From Massilia rhizosphaerae (GTDB lineage Bacteria > Pseudomonadota > Gammaproteobacteria > Burkholderiales > Burkholderiaceae_D): DNA of 64,000 bases. Below, in pieces: positions 51,522 through 59,430 of this stretch (position 1 is the stretch's first letter; every line of letters starts with the position of its first letter). Location of the stretch: contig NZ_JADKYX010000014.1 of NCBI RefSeq assembly GCF_016093545.1, positions 114,667 through 178,666 on the forward strand, in the 5' to 3' direction. The notes under the pieces are model-generated. The model was not told where the DNA came from, did not search any database, and saw nothing but the letters and a program-made list of their open reading frames with translations. Made by a program: the position numbers and the translations under genes.

Positions 51522-52726
51522 TGGGCACCTCCTCGGTAAGTTTCGCCCGCCAGGTGCAGGCCGACCCAGGTCAGGCCCGGCGCCAGCAGGACGTTCAGGG
51601 CCAGCAGCGCGCCCATCACGGCGGTGGACGTCGCATCGAGCCCCGTGTAGGCATTCAGGGTGTTGTCGACGACGAGGCCGCCGTAGCTCACCAGGGAGCA
51701 CATCGACAGGGACATCGCATGCTGCTTGCGCATGTCCCAGGCCGTGCCGGGCCACAGGGCCAGGCGCGTCGCCGCGATACGGACCGCGAACACCGTCACG
51801 GCCGCCAGGATGGCCCAGCCGTGCAGCAGTTGCTGCAGGTCGACGAGCGCGGCGGACATCAGGAACAGCAGCACGTAGCCGATGTCCTGCGCCGTCTTCA
51901 ACTGGGCCTGGAACACGTTGTCGCGCTTCTCGGCGTTGCGCAGCAGGACGCCCATCAGCAGCAGCGAGAGCAGGGCGCTGGCCGCCGTCACGGAGCACAG
52001 GCCCAGGTCGATCAACAGCGCGGCCAGCAGCATGCCGGGACGCAGCGTCGCCGGCACCTTGCACAGCCGCGTGGCGAGCGCGTAGACGCCGTACGACAGC
52101 ACGGCGATGGCCGCGCCCACCACGAGCTTGCCGCCCTGGCGCATCAACTCAACCGTGAAATCGCTGTCGGCATCGGGGCCGTGGCTGCGGGTCCACGCGA
52201 GCGTGATCCCGAGCGCCAGCAGGGCGACGAGGTTGGACAGGCCGACCATGTTCGACGTGGCGAAGGTGCTCGTGCCGCTGGCGTTTTCGTCGGCCACCAT
52301 CGAACTGTGGATGACGGGGTTGACGGCGATGAGGATCGACCCGATGAAGATCGCGGCGCCCCACGGCAGGCCGAGGAGGCCCAGCGTGATGGCGGCGGCC
52401 GCGCCGCGCAGCAGCGTGGCCAGCAGCAGGCTTGCGCCCTGGCGTCCGCTGCGCATCAGCCACGCGAGGTCCATCGTGCGTCCGACTTCGAACAGCACCA
52501 GCGCCGCCGCGCCGTTGAGCAGTTCCTGGAACTGGGTCAGCAGCGCACGGTCGATGAAGCCGCCGCCGGTCGCGCCGAGTAGCAGGCCGGCGATCACGGC
52601 GCCATACAGTTTGGGGATCTTGAAGCGCTGCAGCGTCAGGCCGATCACGAGCGCGACCATCAGGCCGGCGCCCAGCACGGCCAGCGGCGACAGCAACCAG
52701 AGGGGCGTGGACAGTTCGTCATTCAT
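51518..52726 (-). CDS. Kef-type cation:proton antiporter membrane protein
   Basis: A 402-residue protein with 11-13 membrane segments of the CPA2 antiporter fold (KLYGAVIAGLLLGATGGGFID, AALVLFEVGRTMDL, SILIAVNPVIHSSMV). It lacks a C-terminal TrkA-N nucleotide domain. Kef systems are gated by glutathione adducts. The coupled YbdK ligase gene may provide a related gamma-glutamyl compound, which is inference. Substrate ion not evident. Confidence 0.85.
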   Translation of the reverse strand: MNDELSTPLWLLSPLAVLGAGLMVALVIGLTLQRFKIPKLYGAVIAGLLLGATGGGFIDRALLTQFQELLNGAAALVLFEVGRTMDLAWLMRSGRQGASLLLATLLRGAAAAITLGLLGLPWGAAIFIGSILIAVNPVIHSSMVADENASGTSTFATSNMVGLSNLVALLALGITLAWTRSHGPDADSDFTVELMRQGGKLVVGAAIAVLSYGVYALATRLCKVPATLRPGMLLAALLIDLGLCSVTAASALLSLLLMGVLLRNAEKRDNVFQAQLKTAQDIGYVLLFLMSAALVDLQQLLHGWAILAAVTVFAVRIAATRLALWPGTAWDMRKQHAMSLSMCSLVSYGGLVVDNTLNAYTGLDATSTAVMGALLALNVLLAPGLTWVGLHLAGETYRGGAQ

Positions 52727-53792
52727 GGCGTACCTCCCAGGCGTGGGCCAGCGCCGTCAGCTCATGTTCGATCACGTCCGCGCGTTGTTTCGCGAGGTCT
52801 TTCTGGCGTTCCGGGGATGCCGGCGCGAGGTCGCTGACGATGCGGGCGCGCACGATGCCGGCGTCGTCGCGCAGCGGAATCCACAGCTGTCCCTTCACGC
52901 TGCGGCCTTCCCGCCAGACCGCGATGAATTTCGCGCTCGTGCGCTCGCCCGGCTTGACCGGATCGAGCAGCGTGAACGGCTGCAGCCATTCGGCGTTCGG
53001 GAGCAGGCGCGCGAGCTGCACCTGCATGCCGCTGCGCTGCTCGAGCCGCGCATCGTCGCGCGAATACGGCAGGTGGACGCGCGTCTGCGCGATGTTCGCC
53101 GTCTCCAGGCGCAGGCAAGTGCGGTCGGATACCCAGCGCCACGTGTCGCCGTCGAGCACGCGCGGCTTGCCCTTCGATGCATCGCTCCAGGCGACGAACA
53201 GCGGCGTTGCCGCGGGCATCGGATTGCCGGCGCCGATGGCATGCGCGGCCTCGATCACGTCGTTCCAGTGGCCGGTCTGCCAGACGCGCGTCGCGGGCTT
53301 TTCGGACGGCTGCCAGCGCCACAGCGCCGCGGACCACTGGCCGTCGTCGTCGCGCCAGACGGCAGCCACCTGCTGGCTGTTGCCCACGTTCGCGGACATG
53401 GTCCGGCCGGACCAGGCGCTACTCCACGGCGGCGCATCCGCGTGGATGTCCTGCGCGAGGCGTTGCCACGCGATCGCGGCCGGCGGCAGGCAGGTGGCCG
53501 CCGGTGTCGGGATGCTGCGCCAGTACACCATCTCGATGCGCTGGCTCCAGGCGCAGCGGCGCGTCGTCGGCGCGCCCATCGCCGACAACGCCGGATCCGG
53601 AGGCGCCGCGCAGTCGTCGGGGTAAGAGCCGCTCAACTCCCTGAAATCGGCGATGGTCGGTGTCGTGGGCGGCGCCGGCTTGCGCCTGGCCGCGTGCGAC
53701 GACGGTGCGAGCAGCACGCAGATGGCGAATGCGCTCGCGAGCAGGCGGACCTTATCGGAGCGATGGCGGTGCGGCGGCGGTGTTGGGGTCAT
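52719..53792 (-). CDS. Periplasmic protein of unknown function
   Basis: A 357-residue protein. The start MTPTPPPHRHRSDK is chosen because it puts a signal peptide (LLASAFAICVLLAPSSHA) near the N-terminus. The mature part has many Trp (WNDVIEAAH, DGDTWRWVSDRTC) and four cysteines that could form two disulphides. No family recognised. It overlaps the antiporter gene by eight bases and is the first gene of that operon. Confidence 0.65.
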   Translation of the reverse strand: MTPTPPPHRHRSDKVRLLASAFAICVLLAPSSHAARRKPAPPTTPTIADFRELSGSYPDDCAAPPDPALSAMGAPTTRRCAWSQRIEMVYWRSIPTPAATCLPPAAIAWQRLAQDIHADAPPWSSAWSGRTMSANVGNSQQVAAVWRDDDGQWSAALWRWQPSEKPATRVWQTGHWNDVIEAAHAIGAGNPMPAATPLFVAWSDASKGKPRVLDGDTWRWVSDRTCLRLETANIAQTRVHLPYSRDDARLEQRSGMQVQLARLLPNAEWLQPFTLLDPVKPGERTSAKFIAVWREGRSVKGQLWIPLRDDAGIVRARIVSDLAPASPERQKDLAKQRADVIEHELTALAHAWEVRHE

Positions 53793-54223
53793 AAATGATC
53801 GGCCCTTGGAGAGAGGCCTCGGCGCGGCCGGCGGGGATGGCAGGTCCGTCCCGGCGCGCGGAGGCGGGCGGTCGCGGCGCGGCCGTGCCGGCGCCTGGAC
53901 CCGTTGAAAGAGTGGATGCTGCGGCGCATCCGCGATGCGGCGGGGCCGCATGGCGGCCAGGTCAACGCAATGCCTGCCGCTCGTTTTTAGATATATACCG
54001 CAGTCAAGTATACGGCAAATAATTCATTTGCTCAAATATGATTGACGTTCATACATTTCTGACATGCATTTTAAACCATGCGCGGGCGGGGTGGCGTACG
54101 GCTGCGATTGTTGCAGAAAAGGTCGGCTGCTTCATTTTCATTTTCGATTTTGCGGTGGCGTAAGAGCGGCAGGTCGACGGCACGTTGTAATGGCGTTTTT
54201 CCTTAATTGACCCCGAGGAATAA
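53793..54223. other. Intergenic region between divergent genes
   Basis: About 430 bases. The left part is GC-rich and repetitive in reading (GGCG-rich); from about 53990 it becomes AT-rich, which suits promoters for the PAAR cassette. No gene or RNA seen. Confidence 0.4.
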
Positions 54224-54778
54224 ATGTCTGCGCGAGCGATCATCCGAAAAGGGGACGCGACTTCCCACGGCGGTAAGGTACTGGAGGGCTGGGAGCATAC
54301 CAGCCTGTACGGGCTCCCAATTGCCGGACTGGGGCACAAAGTCTGGTGTCCCAAGTGCAAAGGCAATTTTCCGATCACGGAGGGTGCTGCAAACCATGTG
54401 TTTGGCAGTATCGGAACTGCCCTCGAAGGTATGCTGACCGCCTGCGGTGCAACCCTGATTGCATCTCAACATACTGCGACCGTCGAGTATGCGGACGATG
54501 CCCGTTCAGAAAGCTTGCGCGATCAAGGAGCCTCTTCTGGGCAGGCGACGGGACCCGGCGAAAGCTTTGATCGCTATTTCTTGCTGCTCGACTCCGCGAC
54601 CGGCAAGCCGTTGCGCCGACGGCGCTACGCCATTTGCCTGCCGGATGGCAGCAGCCTCGAAGGTGCAACGGACGACCAAGGTCACACGAAACTTTGCTCC
54701 GCGAGTGCAAGCCACATCGTTGAATTGGTCGTGTTTGACGATACGCCTCCGATTCGTCGAAACTGGGATCAGCTATGA
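54224..54778 (+). CDS. PAAR-domain protein with C-terminal extension (T6SS spike tip)
   Basis: A 184-residue protein. The first 95 residues are a PAAR domain: GDATSHGGKVLEG, IAGLGHKVWCPKCKG, AANHVFGSIGTAL, CGATLIASQHTATVE. The extension (about 110-184, YFLLLDSATGKPLRRRRYAI, GSSLEGATDDQG) looks like a small Ig- or carrier-type beta domain that can dock an effector. It caps VgrG in the T6SS spike. The next gene, overlapping by ATGA, encodes a lytic enzyme that is probably its cargo. Confidence 0.88.
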   Translation: MSARAIIRKGDATSHGGKVLEGWEHTSLYGLPIAGLGHKVWCPKCKGNFPITEGAANHVFGSIGTALEGMLTACGATLIASQHTATVEYADDARSESLRDQGASSGQATGPGESFDRYFLLLDSATGKPLRRRRYAICLPDGSSLEGATDDQGHTKLCSASASHIVELVVFDDTPPIRRNWDQL

Positions 54779-55350
54779 CAGCTGCACACGTTGTACACCG
54801 CCAGAGCGCGCGACTGACTCCGCAGTCCGATAAAGCGCCAGCTCAGGCCAAGATCGACGACGCAAAGAGACTCCGCGAAATTCGTGCGCTGGTCAGGGAA
54901 AATAACCGATCACAGATCGAGGAAGACGTCATCATCTGCCAGATATACATGGAATCCCGGTTCGATGCCCGCATACAATCCGACTCCAGCACCGCAAGAG
55001 GCCTTATGCAATTGTTGAGGGGAACCGTTCGAGAACTGTATCGCCTACAGAATCTGAAGCTGCCTCGTGCCGAACGCCGCAGCGACGCCGAAGTTTTTGG
55101 TGCGGCTGATCGATACCATGACAGTTCGGAATTCCTGGATGAAGCGAAAAATATCGAAGCCGGTACGTCATATCTCCAGATATTGATCGATCGTCAGCGC
55201 TCAAAGGGCGCGGCAGATCCGATAAGTGAGGCGTATAAAGACTATCGTGGGGTAAGAAATGGGATCTATTTCACCAAGATCAAAGCGGCGGCGGAAAAGC
55301 TCGCAAATGCACCGGAAGACATGGAAATTCTGAGGGAGATGGTTCGGTGA
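54775..55350 (+). CDS. Lytic transglycosylase-like protein, probable T6SS effector
   Basis: A 191-residue protein. A goose-lysozyme/SLT-type core is visible from about 45: IYMESRFDARIQSD (catalytic Glu E60), STARGLMQLLRGTVREL and a late YKDYRG. There is no signal peptide, so delivery must come from a secretion machine; the PAAR gene directly upstream suggests T6SS. It would cut the glycan strands of peptidoglycan in the target periplasm. The next gene overlaps it. Confidence 0.82.
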   Translation: MTAAHVVHRQSARLTPQSDKAPAQAKIDDAKRLREIRALVRENNRSQIEEDVIICQIYMESRFDARIQSDSSTARGLMQLLRGTVRELYRLQNLKLPRAERRSDAEVFGAADRYHDSSEFLDEAKNIEAGTSYLQILIDRQRSKGAADPISEAYKDYRGVRNGIYFTKIKAAAEKLANAPEDMEILREMVR

Positions 55351-55904
55351 AGAAGTTATCGCAGCAGTTCATTGGTCTAGTTTTGCTTGCTTATTCCGGA
55401 GTCGCCGCAGCACAGACCACGTTGGCGACGTGCCGACTCGGCCAGGCACAAAACGAGGTCGTTTCGGTGATAGCGGAGCAGCTGATCGCAGACTCGCGGC
55501 AAATTTCCTTGAAAGCTGCATCTGAAGGACGCCCAAATCCGATATTCGGCAACGAGGATGACGCCTCGCGCGGCGCGGAGATCAAGGTCAGGTGCGTTGG
55601 TAAAAAAGAGAAAGTTCTAATCGTTATCGGTGAATTTCTTGGGGCGGGTTATCCGAGGGGTGTTGCCGTCCGCTTTCATCAGGGTGCGCTCGAACGACTG
55701 GAATTTGCGGAGCCCGGGCTGCCGGTGTTCGTCGACCTGACGCCATCCGACATGCGCCTGGTTTTTTCCCGGCATGGTCCTGAGATCGCCGCGCCGTTCG
55801 CAATCTATCGCTACGTCAGCGGCACGGGACCAATGACGGGCGCCGTGGGCGCCCGTCATGTCGCGCTTCCCGCAAATGGCGTTCGGATTCCTGTGCAGCC
55901 TTAG
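55347..55904 (+). CDS. Periplasmic protein, probable immunity partner of the transglycosylase
   Basis: A 185-residue protein with a GTG start overlapping the effector stop. A signal peptide ends at VAAAQTT (about 23). The mature part has two Cys (ATCRLGQ, VRCVGKK) and no family I recognise. Location in the periplasm and coupling to a peptidoglycan-cleaving protein fit an immunity role, which is inference from layout. Confidence 0.6.
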   Translation: MKKLSQQFIGLVLLAYSGVAAAQTTLATCRLGQAQNEVVSVIAEQLIADSRQISLKAASEGRPNPIFGNEDDASRGAEIKVRCVGKKEKVLIVIGEFLGAGYPRGVAVRFHQGALERLEFAEPGLPVFVDLTPSDMRLVFSRHGPEIAAPFAIYRYVSGTGPMTGAVGARHVALPANGVRIPVQP

Positions 55905-55923
55905 CACCGAGGCATGTGGCGAA

Positions 55924-55958
55924 AAAAAAGCCGCGTAGCTTGCGCTCGCGGCTTTTTT
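55924..55958. terminator. Bidirectional terminator
   Basis: AAAAAAGCCGCG-N11-CGCGGCTTTTTT. It serves the PAAR cassette on the plus strand and tRNA-His on the minus strand. Confidence 0.9.
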
Positions 55959-55965
55959 GAATTCT

Positions 55966-56042
55966 TGGGGTGGCTGATGGGACTCGAACCCACGACAACA
56001 GGAATCACAATCCTGGACTCTACCAACTGAGCTACAGCCACC
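55966..56042 (-). tRNA. tRNA-His (GTG)
   Basis: Read on the minus strand: acceptor GTGGCTG with an encoded extra G at position -1 opposite C73, D-arm TAGCTCAGTTGGTAGAG, anticodon loop TTGTGAT with GTG, T-arm GGTTCGAGTCC and encoded CCA. All four stems pair. The -1 G is the identity element of tRNA-His. Confidence 0.97.
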
Positions 56043-56142
56043 ACTGTCTTACTTCACGCCTCGTTGTTGCCGAGACAGAACGAGATTATATAGGGTCATT
56101 CGCATTCTGGCAAATCGAGTTTTGCCCAGCAGTGCGGCAGGT

Positions 56143-56982
56143 CTACCCCGCGCCGAACGTCGCCTCGTGCACCGGCGGGTCGATGCCGATCAGGCTGTTG
56201 AACGCGGCCGACAGGGCCGTTGCGCTGGCGCTCGTGTACGCGTCCAGCCGCGCGGGCACGCCGGGCGTGGCGGGGCGCAGTAGCCGGCCCGCGTCGAGCA
56301 GGCGGACCAGTTGGCGCGCGACCGCTTCGCCCGTGTCGACGAGCGCGACGTCGCGCGCGCCCGCGGATGCGATCACGTCCTCGATCGTCGCCTGCACGAG
56401 CGGGTAGTGCGTGCAGCCCAGGACGAGCGTGTCGGCGCCCGCGTCGAGCAGCGGCGTCACGTAGCGCTGCAGCAGCGCGCGCGTGCCGTCCGTGTCGCCC
56501 AATTCGATCTTGTCGACGAGGCCGCGGCATGGCTGCAGCAGGAATTGCGCGCCCGTCGCTTGCGTGATCTGGTCGCGCAGCTGCAGGAACTTGGCGCCCG
56601 CCAGCGTGCGCTCCGTGGCCAGCACGCCGACCTTGCCGCTGCGCGTCAATGCCGCCGCCGGCTTCAGGCCCGGTTCCACGCCGACGATGGGCAGGTCGGG
56701 GAAGGTGTCGCGCATCAGGCGAACTGCGGAGATGGTCGCCGTGTTGCACGCCACGACGATCGCCTTGGCGCCCCGTTCGACGAGGAAGCGGGCCACCGCC
56801 AGCGAGCGTTCGGCGACCACGTGTTCGGGCTTGTCGCCGTATGGCGCGAAGCCCGTGTCGGCCACGTAGACCAGGTGTTCGTGCGGGAGTTGCGCGCGCA
56901 CGTGGCGCAGGATCGAGAGGCCGCCGAGGCCGGAATCGAAGATGCCGACGGGGGCGTCGTTCAGGGACGTTGATGAGGACAT
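56143..56982 (-). CDS. murI: Glutamate racemase
   Basis: A 279-residue enzyme that makes D-glutamate for peptidoglycan. It opens with PVGIFDSGLGGLSIL; the two catalytic cysteines are C79 (VACNTA) and C190 (LGCTHYP). Full length and intact. It contrasts with the cysteine-free relative at 13711. Located upstream of tRNA-His and 55 bases after the fumarase gene on the same strand. Confidence 0.97.
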   Translation of the reverse strand: MSSSTSLNDAPVGIFDSGLGGLSILRHVRAQLPHEHLVYVADTGFAPYGDKPEHVVAERSLAVARFLVERGAKAIVVACNTATISAVRLMRDTFPDLPIVGVEPGLKPAAALTRSGKVGVLATERTLAGAKFLQLRDQITQATGAQFLLQPCRGLVDKIELGDTDGTRALLQRYVTPLLDAGADTLVLGCTHYPLVQATIEDVIASAGARDVALVDTGEAVARQLVRLLDAGRLLRPATPGVPARLDAYTSASATALSAAFNSLIGIDPPVHEATFGAG

Positions 56983-57037
56983 GGAAGGATTGTACGGCGG
57001 TGCGACCGATGTGGCATCGATCGCACCGCCCCGCGGA

Positions 57038-58564
57038 TTACGCCGGGATCAGCTTCAGCGACTCGATCTTGGCGGCCCATTCCTTCGGACCGGTCTCGTG
57101 CACCGACGTACCCGTCGAGTCGACGGCCACGGTCACCGGCATGTCCTTGACCTCGAATTCGTAGATCGCTTCCATGCCCAGGTCTTCGAAGCCGACGACC
57201 TTGGCCGACTTGATCGCCTTCGACACGAGGTACGCCGAACCGCCGACGGCCATCAGGTATGCCGACTTGTGGTTCTTGATCGACTCGATGGCGACCGGGC
57301 CGCGTTCGGCCTTGCCGATCATCGCGATCAGGCCCGTCTTCTCGAGCATCATGTCGGTGAACTTGTCCATGCGGGTCGCCGTCGTCGGGCCGGCCGGGCC
57401 CACGACTTCGTCGCGCACCGGATCGACCGGGCCGACGTAGTAGATCACGCGGTTCGTGAAGTCGACCGGCAGCGGCTCGCCTTTCGCCAGCATGTCCTGG
57501 ATGCGCTTGTGCGCGGCGTCGCGGCCCGTCAGCATCTTGCCGTTCAGGAGCAGGGTCTGGCCCGGCTGCCACGATGCGACTTCTTCCTTCGTCAGCGTGT
57601 CGAGGTTGACGCTCTTGGACTTCTGCGTGTCCGGCGTCCAGTGGACTTCCGGCCAGGTCGACAGCGACGGCGGTTCGATGTAGGCCGGGCCCGAGCCGTC
57701 CAGCACGAAGTGCGCGTGGCGGGTGGCGGCGCAGTTCGGGATCATCGCGACCGGTTTCGATGCCGCGTGGGTCGGGTACATGTTGATCTTCACGTCCAGC
57801 ACGGTCGTCAGGCCGCCCAGGCCTTGCGCGCCGATGCCCAATGCATTGATCTTGTCGCACAGCTCGATGCGCAGCTCTTCCAGCTTGTTTTGCGGGCCGC
57901 GCCGCTTCAGTTCATACATGTCGATGTCTTCCATCAGCGACTCCTTGGCCATCAGCATGGCCTTCTCGGCGGAGCCGCCGATGCCGATGCCCAGCATGCC
58001 CGGCGGGCACCAGCCGGCGCCCATCAGCGGGACGGTCTTGAGCACCCAGTCGACCAGCGAGTCGGACGGGTTCAGCATGACGAACTTGGTCTTGTTTTCC
58101 GAGCCGCCGCCTTTCGCGGCGACCATCACGTCGACGGTGTCGCCCGGCACCAGTTCCATGTGCACGACGGCCGGGGTGTTGTCCTTGGTGTTCTTGCGCT
58201 CGAAGTGCGGGTCGGCGACGATCGAGGCGCGCAGCTTGTTGTCGGCGAAGTTGTACGCGCGGCGCACGCCTTCGTTGACGGCGTCCGTGATCGAGCCGCT
58301 GCCGAAACCTTCGAAGCGCACGTTCATGCCGATCTTGAGGAACACGTTGACGATGCCGGTATCCTGGCAGATCGGGCGCTTGCCTTCCGCGCACATGCGC
58401 GAGTTGGTCAGGATCTGCGCGATGGCGTCCTTGGCGGCCGGGCTTTGCTCGGCCTCGTAGGCGCGTGCCAGGTGCTGGATGTAGTCGGCGGGGTGGTAGT
58501 AGCTGATGTACTGGAGGGCGGCTGCGACCGATTCGATCAGGTCGTCCTGTTTGATGACAGTCAT
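57038..58564 (-). CDS. fumA: Fumarate hydratase, class I (iron-sulphur)
   Basis: A 508-residue single-chain class I fumarase. Iron-sulphur ligands include C66 in ICQDTG and the Cys in MIPNCAATRH. The beta part carries GPTTATRMDKFTD and GKAERGP. It interconverts fumarate and malate in the TCA cycle. The gene symbol may also be given as fumB or fum. It is preceded by yqhA 51 bases upstream on the same strand. Confidence 0.95.
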   Translation of the reverse strand: MTVIKQDDLIESVAAALQYISYYHPADYIQHLARAYEAEQSPAAKDAIAQILTNSRMCAEGKRPICQDTGIVNVFLKIGMNVRFEGFGSGSITDAVNEGVRRAYNFADNKLRASIVADPHFERKNTKDNTPAVVHMELVPGDTVDVMVAAKGGGSENKTKFVMLNPSDSLVDWVLKTVPLMGAGWCPPGMLGIGIGGSAEKAMLMAKESLMEDIDMYELKRRGPQNKLEELRIELCDKINALGIGAQGLGGLTTVLDVKINMYPTHAASKPVAMIPNCAATRHAHFVLDGSGPAYIEPPSLSTWPEVHWTPDTQKSKSVNLDTLTKEEVASWQPGQTLLLNGKMLTGRDAAHKRIQDMLAKGEPLPVDFTNRVIYYVGPVDPVRDEVVGPAGPTTATRMDKFTDMMLEKTGLIAMIGKAERGPVAIESIKNHKSAYLMAVGGSAYLVSKAIKSAKVVGFEDLGMEAIYEFEVKDMPVTVAVDSTGTSVHETGPKEWAAKIESLKLIPA

Positions 58565-58615
58565 GGGGGTTCTCGCTGTGGGGGTCTTGGATTGCTTGGT
58601 GCTTGATGCTTGGTA

Positions 58616-59224
58616 TTAGTGGTTTGCCTGGTGCTGGGTGACCATCATGATCCGGTCGGTGTAGGCGATCGCCATCGCCGACAGCAGGAACACGGCGTGG
58701 ATGGAGGTCTGCGCGATGATCGTCTTCGCGTCGTACGACTGGGCGTTGATGAACGTCTTGAGCAGGTGGATCGACGAGATGCCGATGATGGCCATCGCCA
58801 GCTTGGTCTTCAGCACGGACGCGTTCACGTGCGACAGCCATTCCGGCTGGTCCGGATGGTCTTCCAGGTACATGCGCGACACGAACGTCTCGTAGCCGCC
58901 GACGATCACCATGATGAGGAGGTTCGAGATCATGACGACGTCGATCAGGCCCAGCACGACGAGCATGATCGTCGTTTCGTTCAGCTTGTCCGGCAGCGGC
59001 GCACCCGGCACGGCCACGGCCTGGAAGATGTGTTGCAGCGCGACGTCGTTGCCGAGCGCGGCCAGCACGAGGTCTTTCAGTTCGACCCAGAAATGGAACA
59101 CGTAAACGCATTGCGCGACGATCAGTCCCAGGTAAAGCGGCAGCTGCAGCCAGCGGCTGGCGAACATGAAATTGGCGAGGGCGCTGCGTTTTCTTGCGCT
59201 GGACGAAGGTTGAGAATCGAGCAT
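58616..59224 (-). CDS. yqhA: YqhA/TIGR00645-family inner-membrane protein
   Basis: A 202-residue protein with four membrane segments (LPLYLGLIVAQCVYVF, IMLVVLGLIDVVMISNLLIMVIVGGYE, LAMAIIGISSIHLLK, and a final AVFLLSAMAIAYTDRI). This is the UPF0114 family of unknown function, often next to class I fumarase in betaproteobacteria, as here. An ion-channel-like role has been suggested for similar small proteins but is not supported by the sequence. Confidence 0.9.
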   Translation of the reverse strand: MLDSQPSSSARKRSALANFMFASRWLQLPLYLGLIVAQCVYVFHFWVELKDLVLAALGNDVALQHIFQAVAVPGAPLPDKLNETTIMLVVLGLIDVVMISNLLIMVIVGGYETFVSRMYLEDHPDQPEWLSHVNASVLKTKLAMAIIGISSIHLLKTFINAQSYDAKTIIAQTSIHAVFLLSAMAIAYTDRIMMVTQHQANH

Positions 59225-59430
59225 CTATGCGGCTTTCCAATGCGGCTGCGATCAAGACAGCTCAACATTCTACACCCGCCGCGCGTTGCCGGCATGCCCT
59301 TCGTCGCGCGTCGAAGGTTGGTAAAATGCCACGGGATGCTGACGGCGCCTGGCAAGCCTGTAAGGGCTCAGTAAGCGTGGGCGCCTAAGGTATGCGGCAG
59401 AAGATTACTAATACGACTATGGAGACTAGT

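Noticed and set aside
56942..58606. 554-residue plus-strand frame opposite the fumarase gene
   Set aside because: Repetitive His/Val/Arg/Asp composition typical of an antisense frame over a GC-rich gene.
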